NCBI GenBank assembly: GCA_026120035.1
Contig: JALRME010000019.1
Span: 496,001-560,000, forward strand
Direction of reading: 5' to 3'
Length of the DNA stretch: 64,000 bases
Origin: Coleophoma eucalyptorum
Lineage: Eukaryota; Ascomycota; Leotiomycetes; Helotiales; Dermateaceae
Both the position numbers and the translations under genes were made by a program. A model generated the notes under the pieces. The model was not told where the DNA came from. It did no database searches and was given only the letters and a program-made list of their open reading frames with translations. Shown piece after piece: positions 1 to 11,451 of the stretch (the stretch's first letter is position 1; each line of letters begins with the position of its first letter).

Positions 1-338
1 TGTGAGGATGTGTCTTGGCCGAAATTGAAGAATCGTCTTGTAAGTTGGGGTCGGTTTCGGCAGCTTTTTGCTCAACAATCATTGCTGCAGTCGAGGCGCG
101 TGCCATCTTCTCATCCCGATGAGTTTTGAGGACAATGTCGTGAATTAGGTTGTAAAAGACGTCGTCCAGAATGGCATGTGCCTGAATTAAGTTAGTTGTG
201 TTGCTACAATGACGCAGTAACACTGGAGATTTGCAGAATCCAAGGGGACTATACCAATTCGCCCATATTATCCAGCTGGTCGTCATCGTCGACGACGATG
301 AGGCCATGTGGGGGAAAACTTTCGTTGCTGGAGGCCAT
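1..338 (-). CDS. Unidentified protein, N-terminal part (cut by left edge)
   Basis: Two exons can be read on the minus strand: 338-255 (ATG at 338-336) and 181-1, continuing off the window. The 73-bp intron (254-182) starts GTATAG and ends TTCAG, and the phase is 0 on both sides. The protein begins MASSNESFPPHGL, then has an acidic run (VVDDDDQLD), then a likely helical stretch AILDDVFYNLIHDIVLKTH followed by a charged, alanine-rich segment. The second exon is open to the edge (about 60 codons) with balanced coding-like composition. I do not recognise the family; the acidic start and helices would fit a subunit of a nuclear complex, but that is a guess. It is transcribed divergently from the acetyltransferase gene to its right, and the 658 bp between them should hold both promoters. 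Confidence 0.6.
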
Positions 339-996
339 TTTTATGCCGCGCAGGCTCGCAGTGGAGGTGACAAGCTGTGAAAAGGGATGTTCTCGTCAAA
401 GCCCGATCGCAGCGTGAAGACGGCAGGAAACTGAGGCGAGCTGAGCATCAAGACATTGCTGGGGAGATTAAATTTCGGTCTCGGAAGAAATGGGCATTGT
501 TCAATGGGAGAATCGAATCGGTGCTTCGTGGGTGGGCAACAGGATGGCGACTCGATGGAGGTGAGTACGAGGTGCCGGGTGAATAATACTTTAGCTCTCT
601 CTGTCTGTGTCTTGCTCTGCCTTACTTACCACTTACGGAGGCTTGATTCGTGAAACCCAGCTTGCTTGCTCGCCTGCCTTCCGTTTGCCTGACGAACCAG
701 TGCGGACAGGGGTTCGGGTGCCTTAGGCTGGCGATAAGGATACTTGTACGGCTTATCGCTGCCCCGTGACCTGGACTTTTTCTATTTTGGTGGCCCCATC
801 CCATCTCATTCCACCCACTATCCCCAGGAATGACCGCGAACGGGTCTCAGGGCGCCCTTCAGAACACATATTTCATATTGCATATATCACTTGATGGCTC
901 GCCCATCCACCCAACTCTCTGCATCAAAGAACTTCGCTATCTCTGCTGCCCTTTCCTTCTCGTAGGATCGCTGTATTCGCTCCCTGTACCTTTACC
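339..996. promoter_or_regulatory. Divergent intergenic region
   Basis: 658 bp between the start codons of the left-edge gene (minus) and the Naa50-like gene (plus), so it should contain both promoters. Short open frames occur here but overlap one another and have no coding character. No convincing TATA box or operator was found. Confidence 0.5.
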
Positions 997-1998
997 ATGG
1001 AAGTCAAAAGCACGCCGACCGCAGTGAATGCCCCTCCTCACTCGCAATCGTCGATTCGCTCCTTCTTCCAACCCCGAACTCCCACCTACTCAGCTCCACC
1101 TACGAATTCGATGACTCCGCCGAATGCCTCTATTTCTTCTGCGAACGCCTCTGCGCCACCTCCAACCCAAGCACAGAATGGCTCCTCGACAACTCTGCCC
1201 CAGCGCGCCACCATCTCTGTAGTCGAAGAGCCTCATATTCAGCCCTTGCGCCGCATCAATTCCTTACTGCTACCTGTCAACTACCCGGATAGTTTCTACC
1301 ACAAAATCCTGTCTCCATCCAACTTCTCTCGCGTACTTCTCTGGAAGGACAATCCAGCTGATGAGGCAAAAGTTGTTGGTGGGGTAGTCTGTCGCTTGGA
1401 CCCGAGCAGTACGTCCCCCGATTCCAGCTTCGATATATATGTACAGTCACTGGCGCTTCTATCGCCTTACCGTTCTCAAGGACTTGCAACTCGAATTCTA
1501 GAGACTGTGATCTCCTCGGCGGTGTCGCAGAACGAGGTGAAAATTGACAGTCTCTATGCACACGTATGGACGGAGAATAGAGAAGGCTTGGAGTGGTATG
1601 CAGCAAGAGGGTTCAAAAGGGAGGAGCCAGTGCTTCATGGTTACTACCGAAGACTGAATCCAGACACAGCTTGGGTTCTACGCCGTCGTCTGACTCCCAG
1701 TGACCATTTGGCTGCGGCACCACAGTCGACCTCTCCTCCACCGCCTATTGCTGTCACAAACCCCGCTGGAAGTCCTGCCCCCCCTAAGGTAACTGCTCCT
1801 AGACGGCCAGATATGTTGCGCGCTGCTTCTTTCCAAGATCGACGCCCTGAGCGGGAATGGAACGATCTACCCACAGATCTGGATCTTCTCAAGGCACCAA
1901 CCGGAACAAACTCACGAAGTAGCTCCATGACCCGGGGGGGCACGGTTGGCAAGAAAAAGAAAGAGAGGCAGTATCCAGCTGCTGCATTCGGGTCTTGA
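997..1998 (+). CDS. Naa50/San-like GNAT acetyltransferase with N-terminal PIP box
   Basis: A single-exon gene of 333 aa. Residues about 82-232 form a GNAT fold resembling Naa50 (San): the substrate-side segment VNYPDSFY (94-101), the acetyl-CoA motif PYRSQGLA (157-164), the NREGLEWYAARGF helix-strand region (194-206) and the GYYRR segment (215-219). Naa50 enzymes acetylate protein N-termini, often on the NatA complex, and San is needed for sister-chromatid cohesion in animals. The domain is flanked by a proline/serine-rich N-terminal arm of about 80 residues and a basic low-complexity C-terminal tail with a KKKKER cluster that could be a nuclear signal. Residues 17-24 read QSSIRSFF, a full match to the PCNA-interacting consensus QxxIxxFF. 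The start was chosen at the first ATG, preceded by TTTACC. Another nuclear GNAT is the main alternative identity. Confidence 0.85.
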   Translation: MEVKSTPTAVNAPPHSQSSIRSFFQPRTPTYSAPPTNSMTPPNASISSANASAPPPTQAQNGSSTTLPQRATISVVEEPHIQPLRRINSLLLPVNYPDSFYHKILSPSNFSRVLLWKDNPADEAKVVGGVVCRLDPSSTSPDSSFDIYVQSLALLSPYRSQGLATRILETVISSAVSQNEVKIDSLYAHVWTENREGLEWYAARGFKREEPVLHGYYRRLNPDTAWVLRRRLTPSDHLAAAPQSTSPPPPIAVTNPAGSPAPPKVTAPRRPDMLRAASFQDRRPEREWNDLPTDLDLLKAPTGTNSRSSSMTRGGTVGKKKKERQYPAAAFGS

Positions 1999-3202
1999 TC
2001 TTGAAACTATTTATTTTATGATTCTTTATGTTCTGGTAACGTTGGGTAAACATTATTAGAAGGGGATGGGGTTACATTGACCATCGGTTATATTGACCAT
2101 CGGTACGGAGTTTCAAGAGCAAAGGAAAAGGGCATCCCTCCAAGGTGGGCATTGTACCCGAACTCAAAAATAGACAAATGCTTTACGTTATCACTCAAAT
2201 GGTGTTTATCGCTCAAAATGTCTCTACAGTTTCATGTTTTTTTTTATAGTTTGGCTTCAATGGCGGATGTAGTTCCTTGACTGCGTGTCCTGCGTTAGTA
2301 GTATTGGCTACACAAGACTCAATTTCCAATCACAATCCACAGCGTCTCAATCTTGCAAAATAACACAAACTCAAAAACCAAGCCGTGACGTCGTCTCTTC
2401 TCCTATCTCGTAGTCCGACCTCTAGCCTCAAGCCTCCTTGGAACCACAATCAGAAGCACCCACCAGAATGCTTACCATATAACAGGGTCGAGTAATTGCA
2501 GCACCACTTTGCTGCCAGATCACCAGGCTGAATCTCATATATCAGCAAACCTACCTACAAGGCACGCCTTAGAAAAGTCACATGTTTCAATATGACTTAC
2601 TCGTTCGTTGAGGTGGCCGAATGTTGTAAAGGATGACTCAGTCGGTACTAGAATTAGTAGGTTTAGATGGTTCTAGGAAAGGTGCGGCTACCGAAGATAG
2701 AGTTTTATATCCTGTGTTTGCTCTTGAGATTAGGCTATTGTTAGGTTTGGTCCGTAATTTATGAAGCCTCTTAGGAGTCATCTCGTTGCCTGGGATGGGA
2801 GATAGATCTACAATGTCCCAACGGAAGTAGTTGTATTTATTGGCGGCGCTGGGGGTCTCGGTGTTTTCAGGACAATGAATAGGCTGCTCGAGATGTGCAT
2901 CTGTCACGTACCCGAGCAAGGAAGTAGAGACGTACTGGCTTGTGTCTAAGGCAGAAGTCGTCTTAAAGCATGTTAACTTAACAGATTTGGGCCAGTGATG
3001 TCCATAGAAGTGAATGAGATTGAGATATATACGCTCATTCAATCTGAGCCCATTCAATTCCGTCCTGCGTAAAAAGGCATGCATATAACCCATACTACCT
3101 CGCTAGTGAGCACCAGATAAAGCAAATTAATTTAGCAATAGAAAAAAGTACACACTTCTGATATACGCTACTAACATAAAACATTATCCGTCATTTCACT
3201 TC
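1999..3202. other. Intergenic region
   Basis: About 1.2 kb between the convergent acetyltransferase and Rax1-like genes. A short direct repeat of the unit TTGACCATCGGT occurs at about 2078-2103. A 151-codon minus-strand frame (3093-2638) has no recognisable domain and is not longer than chance allows. No RNA gene or mobile element was seen. Confidence 0.5.
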
Positions 3203-4680
3203 TTAGAAAAGACCTCCCTTGGGAACCACAACAAAAATTACTGTAATTATTACTCCAGCAACCAGCGCGCCTAGCATGGCTTGAATAAAAATAGTGTCCT
3301 GGATCTGACGAAGTGCTGGTTCTTCGATCCATACTTCCTTGTCGAAGATCTTTCGAACGATATTGCGCTTATCGTACTTGACCACCCATGGCTCGTCTTC
3401 GTAGCTATTCTTCGAGTAATTGGAATCCAACGACTCCCTTAATTTGTATTCATCGTCAGCATCTTCGAAAAGCTCCCATGGGCGAAGGTGACGGTGATGC
3501 ATGCCATGAAGGACGACGCACATTCCCTTGTAGGCAGCAATCAATGTCGATACACCAAGGATATCAAGAACTACTGGCAATACACGCCAGCCGCGTCCAA
3601 CGCCGCTTAGAGTAATAAGAAGGGCTGCGACAATGCCAAAAAGGATGAGAGTGACTCCAAGACCACGAGCAAATATGACACGAGGACGGTTTCCATTACA
3701 AATAGACCAGCGAATGAAATTTCTGTGGGCTTGGTTACGCAACGACGATTCGACAGTCTTGTGAACAGCTGTGAATGCGGATGGATGAGTGGTGTACTCA
3801 AGAGCTCGTAGGATGGCATAACGCTCGCGAGAAGAAATATTCAATTCTCGACTACCGCCTTCGGCAATATAAGTTCCAATAACTCGTGTGATCTCCTCGC
3901 GGAAGGGTTGAATGGTAACTAGAGTTTGTCAGTTCTTGTAGCGGCCCGTTGTTGATATTACTTACAAGGCTTATTCAATCCAGCAGCTTGGAAAGCCTCG
4001 GTAGCGACTGTGTGATATGATTCAACATTTGAGGTAGCACTAAAGGTGCATCTTGCTTGTGGTCTAGCCATAGTGTCCCATGGGTTTCCGACGTGGGGTG
4101 GTTGTGGGGACGATTGATAACTTGGATCAGCTGTCTGTGGAGGGGTAATGAAAGGGTCCTGTTTTTCGACTGCAGCAACCTTGATGTCGGTATTGAAATC
4201 GGTTCCTTTGAGCATTTCCAGTCCAGCAGTCGCTGCCTTCTTCATAAGCATCTTCTTTGCTGATGCATGAGCTTGGGCTTCTTGCAAGGCAGTCTCCTGT
4301 TGTGTTTGGGTCCATTCTAGTGCAAGAGCAGTCTCAGCCTCGCTGGCTTGGTGGAATCGTTGGATGTAATCACGGTGCCAGAGAAAGAACTGCAGATTCT
4401 CGGCAGCGTGCTCAACATGGAGCAAGTAGTTCATAAAGTCTCGAGTAGTGCAGGGCTACATTAAGTCAGCAGTGGAAATTCACAAGCATTTGAGCAGGTC
4501 ACTTACAGGACAAGTTCCTCCATTGATGATGTTGTCAAAAGCTAAAGCATCAGGAATGCCAACCGAAGTGGCAGTACGAGATGTCCCGGTACTCTGATTT
4601 CCACCATCTGAATCTGTTGCTTCTGTGCTAGTGTAGCCAGGAATGGGTAGAGGCCTGCGATAGTTCAAGTTGTAGACCAT
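3203..4680 (-). CDS. RGS-domain membrane protein, Rax1/RgsB-like
   Basis: Exons 4680-4507, 4455-3966 and 3918-3203 give 459 aa; introns are 51 and 47 bp with GTAAG donors and TAG acceptors. An RGS domain starts near residue 62 (TRDFMNYLLHVEHAAENLQF; FLWHRDY) and closes around HPSAFTAVHKTVE, interrupted by a long charged linker (about residues 95-180). After it come three hydrophobic segments: GLGVTLILFGIVAALLI, VLPVVLDILGVSTLIAA and, near the C-terminus, AMLGALVAGVIITVIFVVV. An RGS domain followed by transmembrane helices is the arrangement of yeast Rax1 and Aspergillus RgsB. Rax1 marks bud sites; the filamentous relatives act on G-alpha signalling in growth and development. The start ATG begins MVYNLNYRRPLPIPGY. 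Assignment to the RGS-TM class is firm; the exact orthologue is less so. Confidence 0.87.
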
Positions 4681-5375
4681 TATGACAGAACGATGACCAA
4701 TGGCAAATTTTGGGGTAGGAAAGGTCGTGTAACTATGTGCTTGGGTATGTAGCACAAGACAAGAGAGGCCTATTGAGCAAAGGCTAAGGGATTGTAGATA
4801 TCAGAAGGAGTATATAACGGTTCAAGCGGAAGGAGGTACTGAAGGGGTAAGGGGTGTCTGGGAGGAGATGCTCTGCTGAATCCAAAGGATAAGTTATACA
4901 ATGTGGTCTTGCGTACTCTGGTAAGGAAGGAGGTGCAGCTTCGTAGGTAATCTACAGATCCAAAACGGAAGTTGTTGGCAGCACACTCGAGTTCTTAACG
5001 TCGGCAAAATGAATGGACAGACTGGACTGGAAAGAAGCGAGCATCATCATTTATATATATGCTCGTTGAGTTTGTCTCAACCGCCTTGCCTTGCTATTGA
5101 GAACCTTGACCTGGCAAGAAAAGCAAGTTTTTCTAGGTGCTTATTCAGCGCGTACTCGTGCTATCTGCTATGTGCTATTTGCCACGAATTGCACTAAAGC
5201 ACTTCTCATCGGGAGCTTGTGCCTGATGCCCACAAGTTGTGAGATGGAGGGCACGGGACGGCTGAGATAAACCTTACGCTGGAGCAAAGAGTAAACTTCA
5301 CTTTGCTCCGTTCGTATCATGTTCCATGTCAGGCATATCCAATAGATTGCCAGGGCACGTATATCATCCTCTCCA
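4681..5375. promoter_or_regulatory. Upstream region of the Rax1-like gene
   Basis: Roughly 700 bp upstream of the minus-strand Rax1-like start, reaching to an orphan plus-strand open frame. A TATA-like run TTTATATATATGC lies near 5050-5062 but is about 370 bp from either start, so its role is unclear. No gene is seen here. Confidence 0.35.
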
Positions 5376-6002
5376 ATGCCCCGGCTTGATCTTGCAGAAA
5401 TCAGCCACGAGCAAGCCTTCACAGTAGTCCCAGTCGATCACTTCAAAAATCTCGGCGTGTTTCCCATGCTTTTCAACGAACCACACGCTCGACTCCAGGT
5501 CCACAACCATACCCCGCTAACTATTCTCAACGCACGCCAATATGCAGGGCAAGTCAAAAAGATGTTGTTCGCCGAATCCTGCGCCCGTGGCGTTCATTAC
5601 GCCTTTAGCAACGGACAAGGAAAGAAGCCAAAGCTCGAGAGGCGGGGTCATACATTTCTTGATGGCCATTGCATTTGCATAGCCGTAGCTGCAGAGCAGT
5701 GGCAATGGTACTTCTCGATTCAGATGTTCTGTATCACTAACAATGCAGATACCCTCGAATCCTGCGCAGCCTGCCGAGCACTGGGTTCCCGTACCCATGA
5801 AATACAGTACAACCGAGCTGCTGGGCCACCAATTTCTGCGGGGGCGCAGATATCTACCCTTGAAAGAAGCCGGCTAGACTATATTCTGAGAAGTAGCCGG
5901 TTGGTACCAAGCCAGGAGTTGAGATACGGTACTGCAGTTGGCACTCTCGAATTTCAGCATTGGCTTGCTAGACTTGACACAAAGGCACTGTTCGCATTTT
6001 GA
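5376..6002 (+). CDS. Orphan open reading frame, 208 codons
   Basis: An uninterrupted ATG-to-TGA frame encoding 208 aa, beginning MPRLDLAEISHEQ. No domain, signal peptide or membrane helix is recognised. It has four cysteines in its middle (CIC and CAAC pairs) and a mixed hydrophobic/charged composition. The length is somewhat more than expected by chance in this window, but the complementary strand also holds a 93-codon cysteine-containing frame (5798-5517), so strand and reality are both uncertain. It sits alone in a 3.4-kb stretch between the Rax1-like and DUF1348 genes. Possibilities are a lineage-specific gene, a relic, or a chance frame. Confidence 0.3.
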   Translation: MPRLDLAEISHEQAFTVVPVDHFKNLGVFPMLFNEPHARLQVHNHTPLTILNARQYAGQVKKMLFAESCARGVHYAFSNGQGKKPKLERRGHTFLDGHCICIAVAAEQWQWYFSIQMFCITNNADTLESCAACRALGSRTHEIQYNRAAGPPISAGAQISTLERSRLDYILRSSRLVPSQELRYGTAVGTLEFQHWLARLDTKALFAF

Positions 6003-8071
6003 CTTGTCAATGGTTTGCGGCAGTACGTCTGCTTTTCGGCAACAGATGAAGCAATACGAAGTTATGTTTTTTTTACCACACAATATTTCCATGTACAAGG
6101 AATCTTTCCGTCGTTCAGCTGGCGCACTCCTTGCTTTGTCCTCGGGCCTGTGACCTGCTTGGGAAGGGAGGAGAAGCGGCAGACGCCTGCCCCACACTTG
6201 ATGTCCGGCAGGGATCTCCAGCTGATCTGGATAGCGAGGTACTGACGAGATCTGGATTACAGCGCTTTGGATTCTCGTTGGCCAAAGTTTGCAATGAGCT
6301 CCTAATGCTCTTTGTCCCTGTTGGTTGTCAAGGTCCCTCATTCGCCGTATATTAATCTACTTCGGCCCCTTACCTTTGCGTTCGTTCTCAATAGTGGCGA
6401 TACTGTACCGTATCACAGCAGCAACGCACCCTGGAAAGTCAATTTGGCGAGGGTGTAACTCGTAATGTCTTTGGCCCATGTGAAAATCTTGATTCCTCCC
6501 GTGGCTCTGGTAGAGATACCGCACTCAGGTTTTGAGCGATACGAGCAGCACATTTTACTTTCTATCAGATCTCTCGCCATATAACCAATCCATTGCATGC
6601 CCCACAGAATTACAAAAAACTTCTTTCCAACCCGATTAACTAAGCTTAAGCATGCGCTGAGGTCCGATGAAAGGTGACCGGCGGGTACAATAAGCTTCGT
6701 CGTTGTTAAATGCATTGAACGCCTGGACAAGTCTTTTGGGGTGGAATGTCTTTAACCGCTTACTTGTCTTGATCACTAGTACCTTCCTACCGGGGTGGCT
6801 TGTTTCTGTTAGATATTCTTTGCCTTTAGTTTCCTGGATTTATGAGCATTCCAAGCCCACGCCTCGGGACGTTTCCAGGTACTTAGCGAGCAGTCTAGCC
6901 AGGGACCTGGCGAAGTTATCAGAAGCAAAATCAATTCATTACCAAAAGACGGCAAACAATTAATGATGAAGTCATTCATATAGAACCCTGAGTGCGTTTG
7001 ACAAGTAATCAAAGCAGCTAAGAACATGTCTTCCGGAGGTTAAAGAATCAACGTACACTAAATCATGCCATGTTCAAATAGTTCCTAGACAACTGCCGAC
7101 AACCTTTCCGGGGGGTGGTGCAGATGCTGATTCTGCGTTCTGCAGCACGGCAATGATCCATCGGTATTTCGGGGAAGAAAGAGGGGATGGCCATGCTAGT
7201 GCATCCCGCTGCATCGCATCTTGCGGCACTACTCCAAGCTTGTAGGCACTTTGCGCTTCGGGCGGGTGTGGATTCCGCGGGTGGCTTTCCTCCATCGCCT
7301 CCTCTGGCCGACCTGCTCGTTCCTTGGGCATAAACTGACAGACTTGACCAAGAACCACGCATATCATAATACGTTAATCTCCACGCTCCTCCTGGCCAAC
7401 CACTGCTTCCTGGCAATGTTGATCTGACGGGTACGGTATACACACGGGAATCTTGGACCTATCACCATGGGTTTCTTGCAGCTCAATCTCTCAAAGGTCG
7501 ATATATTCCGCCGGACTGAGTGATTGCTCAGGCATGGAGGGATGATGTGGTTGGTAAAGAGCTTATCTTGCTGCTCAATTTCTCGTTCGGGGAGTGTCCT
7601 TTCCCATATTCCTTTTCCTTTTGTCAGACAGTTCACTAACGTTGCACTGCATCCTTCAGAGCCGGTACCTTATTGTTGGCTTTGCGATACTTTCATTGCC
7701 CAGTGGTGCAAAGACCGACAGTCTCAGTTGAGCAGTTCCATCCTAATCCGATACTTCACATTGTGTCTCCAGGGTAAATGACTTGATATCCTAATATCTT
7801 GCCCAAATACGAGTTTAGTGAGTAGGGCGACAGGCCTTAGCTCGCCAACTTTTGGAGCATAACACTCTTGCCCTCTGCTCAAAGGAGGGCAAGATGGAAC
7901 GCAGGAGCAAGACGTATTGCACGTTGAGATCCATCCGGACAATAAAGTTCCATTTCGATAGGAAAGAAGTACTTGGTTCATATACAAACTAGACAGCCAG
8001 TATTTGACTAATAGTCATCTATCTGTAGCATGAACTAAGGCCCATGTTAGTCTGCAAACAAAGGCGACTGA
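6003..8071. other. Gene-poor interval
   Basis: About 2 kb with only short, mutually overlapping open frames of at most 126 codons on both strands. None shows a recognisable motif or matching splice signals. No repeat, RNA gene or transposon end was identified. Confidence 0.45.
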
Positions 8072-8924
8072 TTACCAATGTTTCTCGTCAATAATAACCT
8101 CGTTGACATCAACACCGTCTTTAAACCACCTCTCCTCCTCGGTTAACTTAACATCATTACCGCTCATCATCCTCTTTCGCATGCGACCATCTTCAGCAAA
8201 AGTCCAGTCCTCCAATCCATAGGTCCTCCACCATTGACCCGTAGTATCATACCATTCATACCAGAACTGAACGGCAATCTTTTTACAAACATGATATCGT
8301 CAGCATTCCTATTGCTTTCTCTAGTCGATCGACGATTTCTACATACCTTGTTGTCGGTAAACGAGAATAGCTCCTTTCGTAACCGGTAGCCATTCTCTAT
8401 CGACCACTTCTCAGTTAGCCAGGCCTCGATTTCATCACGGCCTCTCAAAAAAGTTGATCGGTTGCGCCAAATGCTATCTGGAGTGTAGCCCATTTTCACC
8501 ACAGCTGGGTTCCTAGTAAAGTTGTCAGTATACTGGTGTTAATACCAAGGTAGCCCCTAGACCATCTCTCTGTATGGGGAGATTCGCAACGCCAAGCTTA
8601 AGCATCTATGCTCAGATTCAACTTCTTCTCGCCATCGCCGAGTGAGTGACTCTGGTACAATACTGGAGAGACAGACCTGCAAATGTGTACTCATCTCTCC
8701 CGCTCAACGATGATGACTCATTTGCACGATCGACATTCTCAACTCCAGCTTCAGTGCGTTCTGGCAATCTTTCAAAAGGAAGGGCAACGGATGGAGACTC
8801 CTGGTATTAGAAAAAATAGTTACCTAGTGTTCCACAGATCTTGTGCTGCCTTCACCTTCTTCTCCGCTGTTTCACGTGTAAAGGGCGGCAATGGCGGCTT
8901 CGCGGCCTCCTTCATGTCTGCCAT
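8072..8924 (-). CDS. DUF1348 / NTF2-like (SnoaL-fold) protein
   Basis: Exons 8924-8824, 8512-8347 and 8278-8072 give 157 aa. The first intron is long for this genome (311 bp); the second is 68 bp, with a pyrimidine-poor acceptor that is nevertheless supported by phase and family alignment. The order of motifs is typical of DUF1348: the N-terminal segment PPFTRETAEKKVKAAQDLWN, then GYTPDSIWRNRSTFLRGRDEI, LRKELFSFTDNK, QFWYEWYDTTGQWWRTYG, and WTFAEDGRMRKRMMSGND near the end. The family adopts the NTF2/SnoaL cone fold; bacterial and fungal members are mostly uncharacterised small-molecule-binding proteins, so no reaction can be assigned. Length matches the family (about 150 aa). The gene is divergent from the peroxiredoxin gene. 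Confidence 0.88.
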
Positions 8925-10016
8925 ATTTGTTGCGGTAACGGAGGTGTTGGTTTGGTCTGCTCGTCAGGGAGCAAAGGAATATAGCACTTCTTCACTTTCC
9001 AAATGTTCTTGACTCTAAGTTATATGCAACGCTCCGCACCCTTCACATGACAAGCGGGATCGACAGGTGTCACCGCGGGGTTTGAAAATCAGAACTATCC
9101 CGGGATTTCCGGTGACAGTTCGGGATTAGATGGCTGACAGTAACTTCTTGCAGTGGCATCTTGACTGCGCCGCATATGGGCTTATTTATAACGTCCTAAG
9201 GAGCGAGGCAAGGAGAGAAAAGAAGATATAATTTCCTTCAACCCTCGAGACAAAGGAACTGACTAAGCAGCGTTGCTGGGGACCAGGTCTTGAAGGGGTG
9301 GGCAACTCACGGCCGCCAATGATTGGTTCACACACCCAGACCTCATAACCCTTCCCACTCTTGGAGAGCGAAGAGGGGACCAGGAGCCAGGGCCCATTCA
9401 GGTATTTGTGTTTCTTCGTTTGAGCTGGCCCGAAACTCTCCATAAGCGTGGCCAGGACATACAACACAACGGATTACCATATACAACAGCACGAAAACGT
9501 GACCGAGACTCGTTCTAGACGGTCGATTGTAGTCAGCAGCGGTATCGGTCCACGGAGTCGCTGGGAGCTCGGAGCTCAATACAGTCTGAACTCGCCGAAC
9601 ATGACGCCACAGCCATCGCGGTTCTGTGTTCCAACAAGGTCCACGATGAGCAATCACGCAGCAATCTAGACTTCGGGCGTGCGCGCACATGGGATATAAG
9701 ATGTCTGCGGTCGCAAAGGCGCCGAGTCTGTCTTTGCCTCTGTCCTCTATCCTACACGAAAAGGTAAGCAATCCTCCAGTGTCCCTCCATCCCTGTCGGT
9801 GCCTGGAAGTGGGAGGTCCCTCTCCTGAATCCTGACAACTCACCCCACTATTAGCGCGGCTTTTCGCAGGAAGTGTGATGAAGCTGCCCCACCATCCCTC
9901 TACTATCTAAACTCACCAGCTCACTTCTTTTTCTCTGCAGAACCTCAATCCCAAACTCTCCAATTCAACTCAATCTACTCTCTCCCTCACCTTCCACCCT
10001 TTTATCAACCTTCATC
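8925..10016. promoter_or_regulatory. Divergent promoter region, DUF1348 / peroxiredoxin
   Basis: 1.1 kb between two start codons. The part just upstream of the peroxiredoxin ATG (about 9890-10016) is C/T-rich with the context TCATCATG, typical of a strongly expressed fungal gene leader. Open frames in both directions around 9190-9840 overlap this leader and have no family resemblance. Confidence 0.5.
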
Positions 10017-10694
10017 ATGTCTGCACCAAAGGTCGGAGACAGCCTCCCAGCTGATACCGTCTTCAGCTACATCCCCTACACCCCAGAGATTGAGAGCGTC
10101 GAAGTCTGTGGTATTCCAGTCAACTTGAACGCCAACAAGGGTACGTGCTATGCTTCCAGCTGTTCTCTTTTTTGTTCCTCTGCATTTTCGAAAAAGCCTC
10201 CATGAGAATACAATCTAACCGTGCCTTTGCCAACAGAGTGGGCCGACAAGAAGGTTGTTCTCTTCGCTCTCCCAGGTGCTTTCACCCCATCCTGCTCTGC
10301 CTCCCACCTTCCCGGCTTCATCGCCAAGCTTCCTGAGCTTAAGGCCAAGGGAGTCGATGTTGTTGCCTGTGTTTCCTTCAACGATGCCTTTGTCATGAGC
10401 GGATGGGGAAAGGTCAACGGTGTCAAGGATGATTCTATTGTAAGTACCTCTTCTTGCAGCTCCCGCTGCTTTCCTAAACCCCAGCAACAACTCATGCTAA
10501 CCACTTAAACACAGCTCTTCCTTTGCGACCCTGAGGCTGCTCTCTCCAAGAAGTTCGGCTGGACTATTGGCGAGCGTACTAGCCGATACGCCCTTGTCAT
10601 CGACCACGGCAAGATCACCTACGCTGCCGTTGAGGAGTCACCAAACTTCAACGTTACCGTCACCAGCGCCGAGTCTGTCTTGGCTGCACTATAA
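10017..10694 (+). CDS. Peroxiredoxin, PMP20 / Asp f 3 (Prx5-type)
   Basis: Exons 10017-10140, 10237-10439 and 10515-10694 give 168 aa, the same length as Aspergillus Asp f 3. Introns are 96 and 75 bp. The protein reduces hydrogen peroxide and organic peroxides through the peroxidatic cysteine in [16 protein letters not shown] (Cys61). A second cysteine, Cys31 (VEVCGIP), lies where Asp f 3 has the partner cysteine of its intermolecular disulfide. Other Prx5 landmarks are [27 protein letters not shown] and the ending SAESVLAAL. The C-terminal AAL is not a canonical peroxisomal PTS1 (which needs a basic residue at the middle position), so a cytosolic location is more likely. The Asp f 3 family includes known fungal allergens and contributes to oxidative-stress tolerance. 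Confidence 0.95.
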
Positions 10695-11451
10695 GAAATA
10701 GAAGCTTTGCCTTTTACTCAAATTAAGTCAAGGGAAAAGGGAGATGTGACCCATGTGGATTATGCACAGTAGCTTAAACCTGCTGAATTGGTGGTAACCT
10801 GCTGCTTTTTATGGAGTTGAGCAAACCTGCTGCGCATAGATGATAGAAATGATAGACCGCTATGACTTTAGAGAATTAGAGAAATGCAAAATCACCATCT
10901 TATAGTCTTGTCGTCCCAACCCTTTTTTTTTCCAGCTAGACCGGCACAAGGGTCCTGTGCCACAGGCAGTGTATTAAGTAACTAGGGAGCTCTCCAGTGT
11001 GCCTAAATTGGACCCTCTACTTAGTATGAAACCCTTTCTCCAGGTAACCCGTCCCCTCAAAACTACCACCCGCGCACTTTATGCATAATAAACTGTGGGC
11101 ACAAGGTAGCATCAAATTCCCCTGTCGCGACCTTCCTCACACTTGCTCATGGTAGGCTAGACGACTCAGGACACAGGAGATGTAGGATCATGAACTTTCA
11201 TTTCGATATTTAAAACAACGCCTAGCAGGACTATATCTTAGGCTTATATTATACGTAACAGGGTATTCTTTCATTAAAATTTCACCAGCCACCAAGCAGA
11301 GACCAATACTACTCTACAATTTGTCCGGCTAAGACGAAAACCAAGAACGGGAGAGAAACTATCATTTACATCCTCTATATCTTGATCCCAGAAAATCTCA
11401 AATGACGAGAACAAGTAACAGCAGGAACAGGAACCTCATAAACTCGTCCAC
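10695..11451. other. Convergent 3' region
   Basis: 757 bp between the 3' ends of the peroxiredoxin (plus) and ferric reductase (minus) genes. It is AT-rich in parts and has a T-run at about 10923-10932. No gene was seen; it should hold both 3' UTRs and polyadenylation signals. Confidence 0.5.

Noticed and set aside
2638..3093. Minus-strand frame of 151 codons
   Set aside because: No recognisable domain, AT-rich composition, no supporting splice signals; frames this long are expected by chance a few times in a window this size.
9343..9843. Minus-strand frame of 166 codons upstream of the peroxiredoxin gene
   Set aside because: Lies in the shared promoter, has odd composition and no family resemblance.
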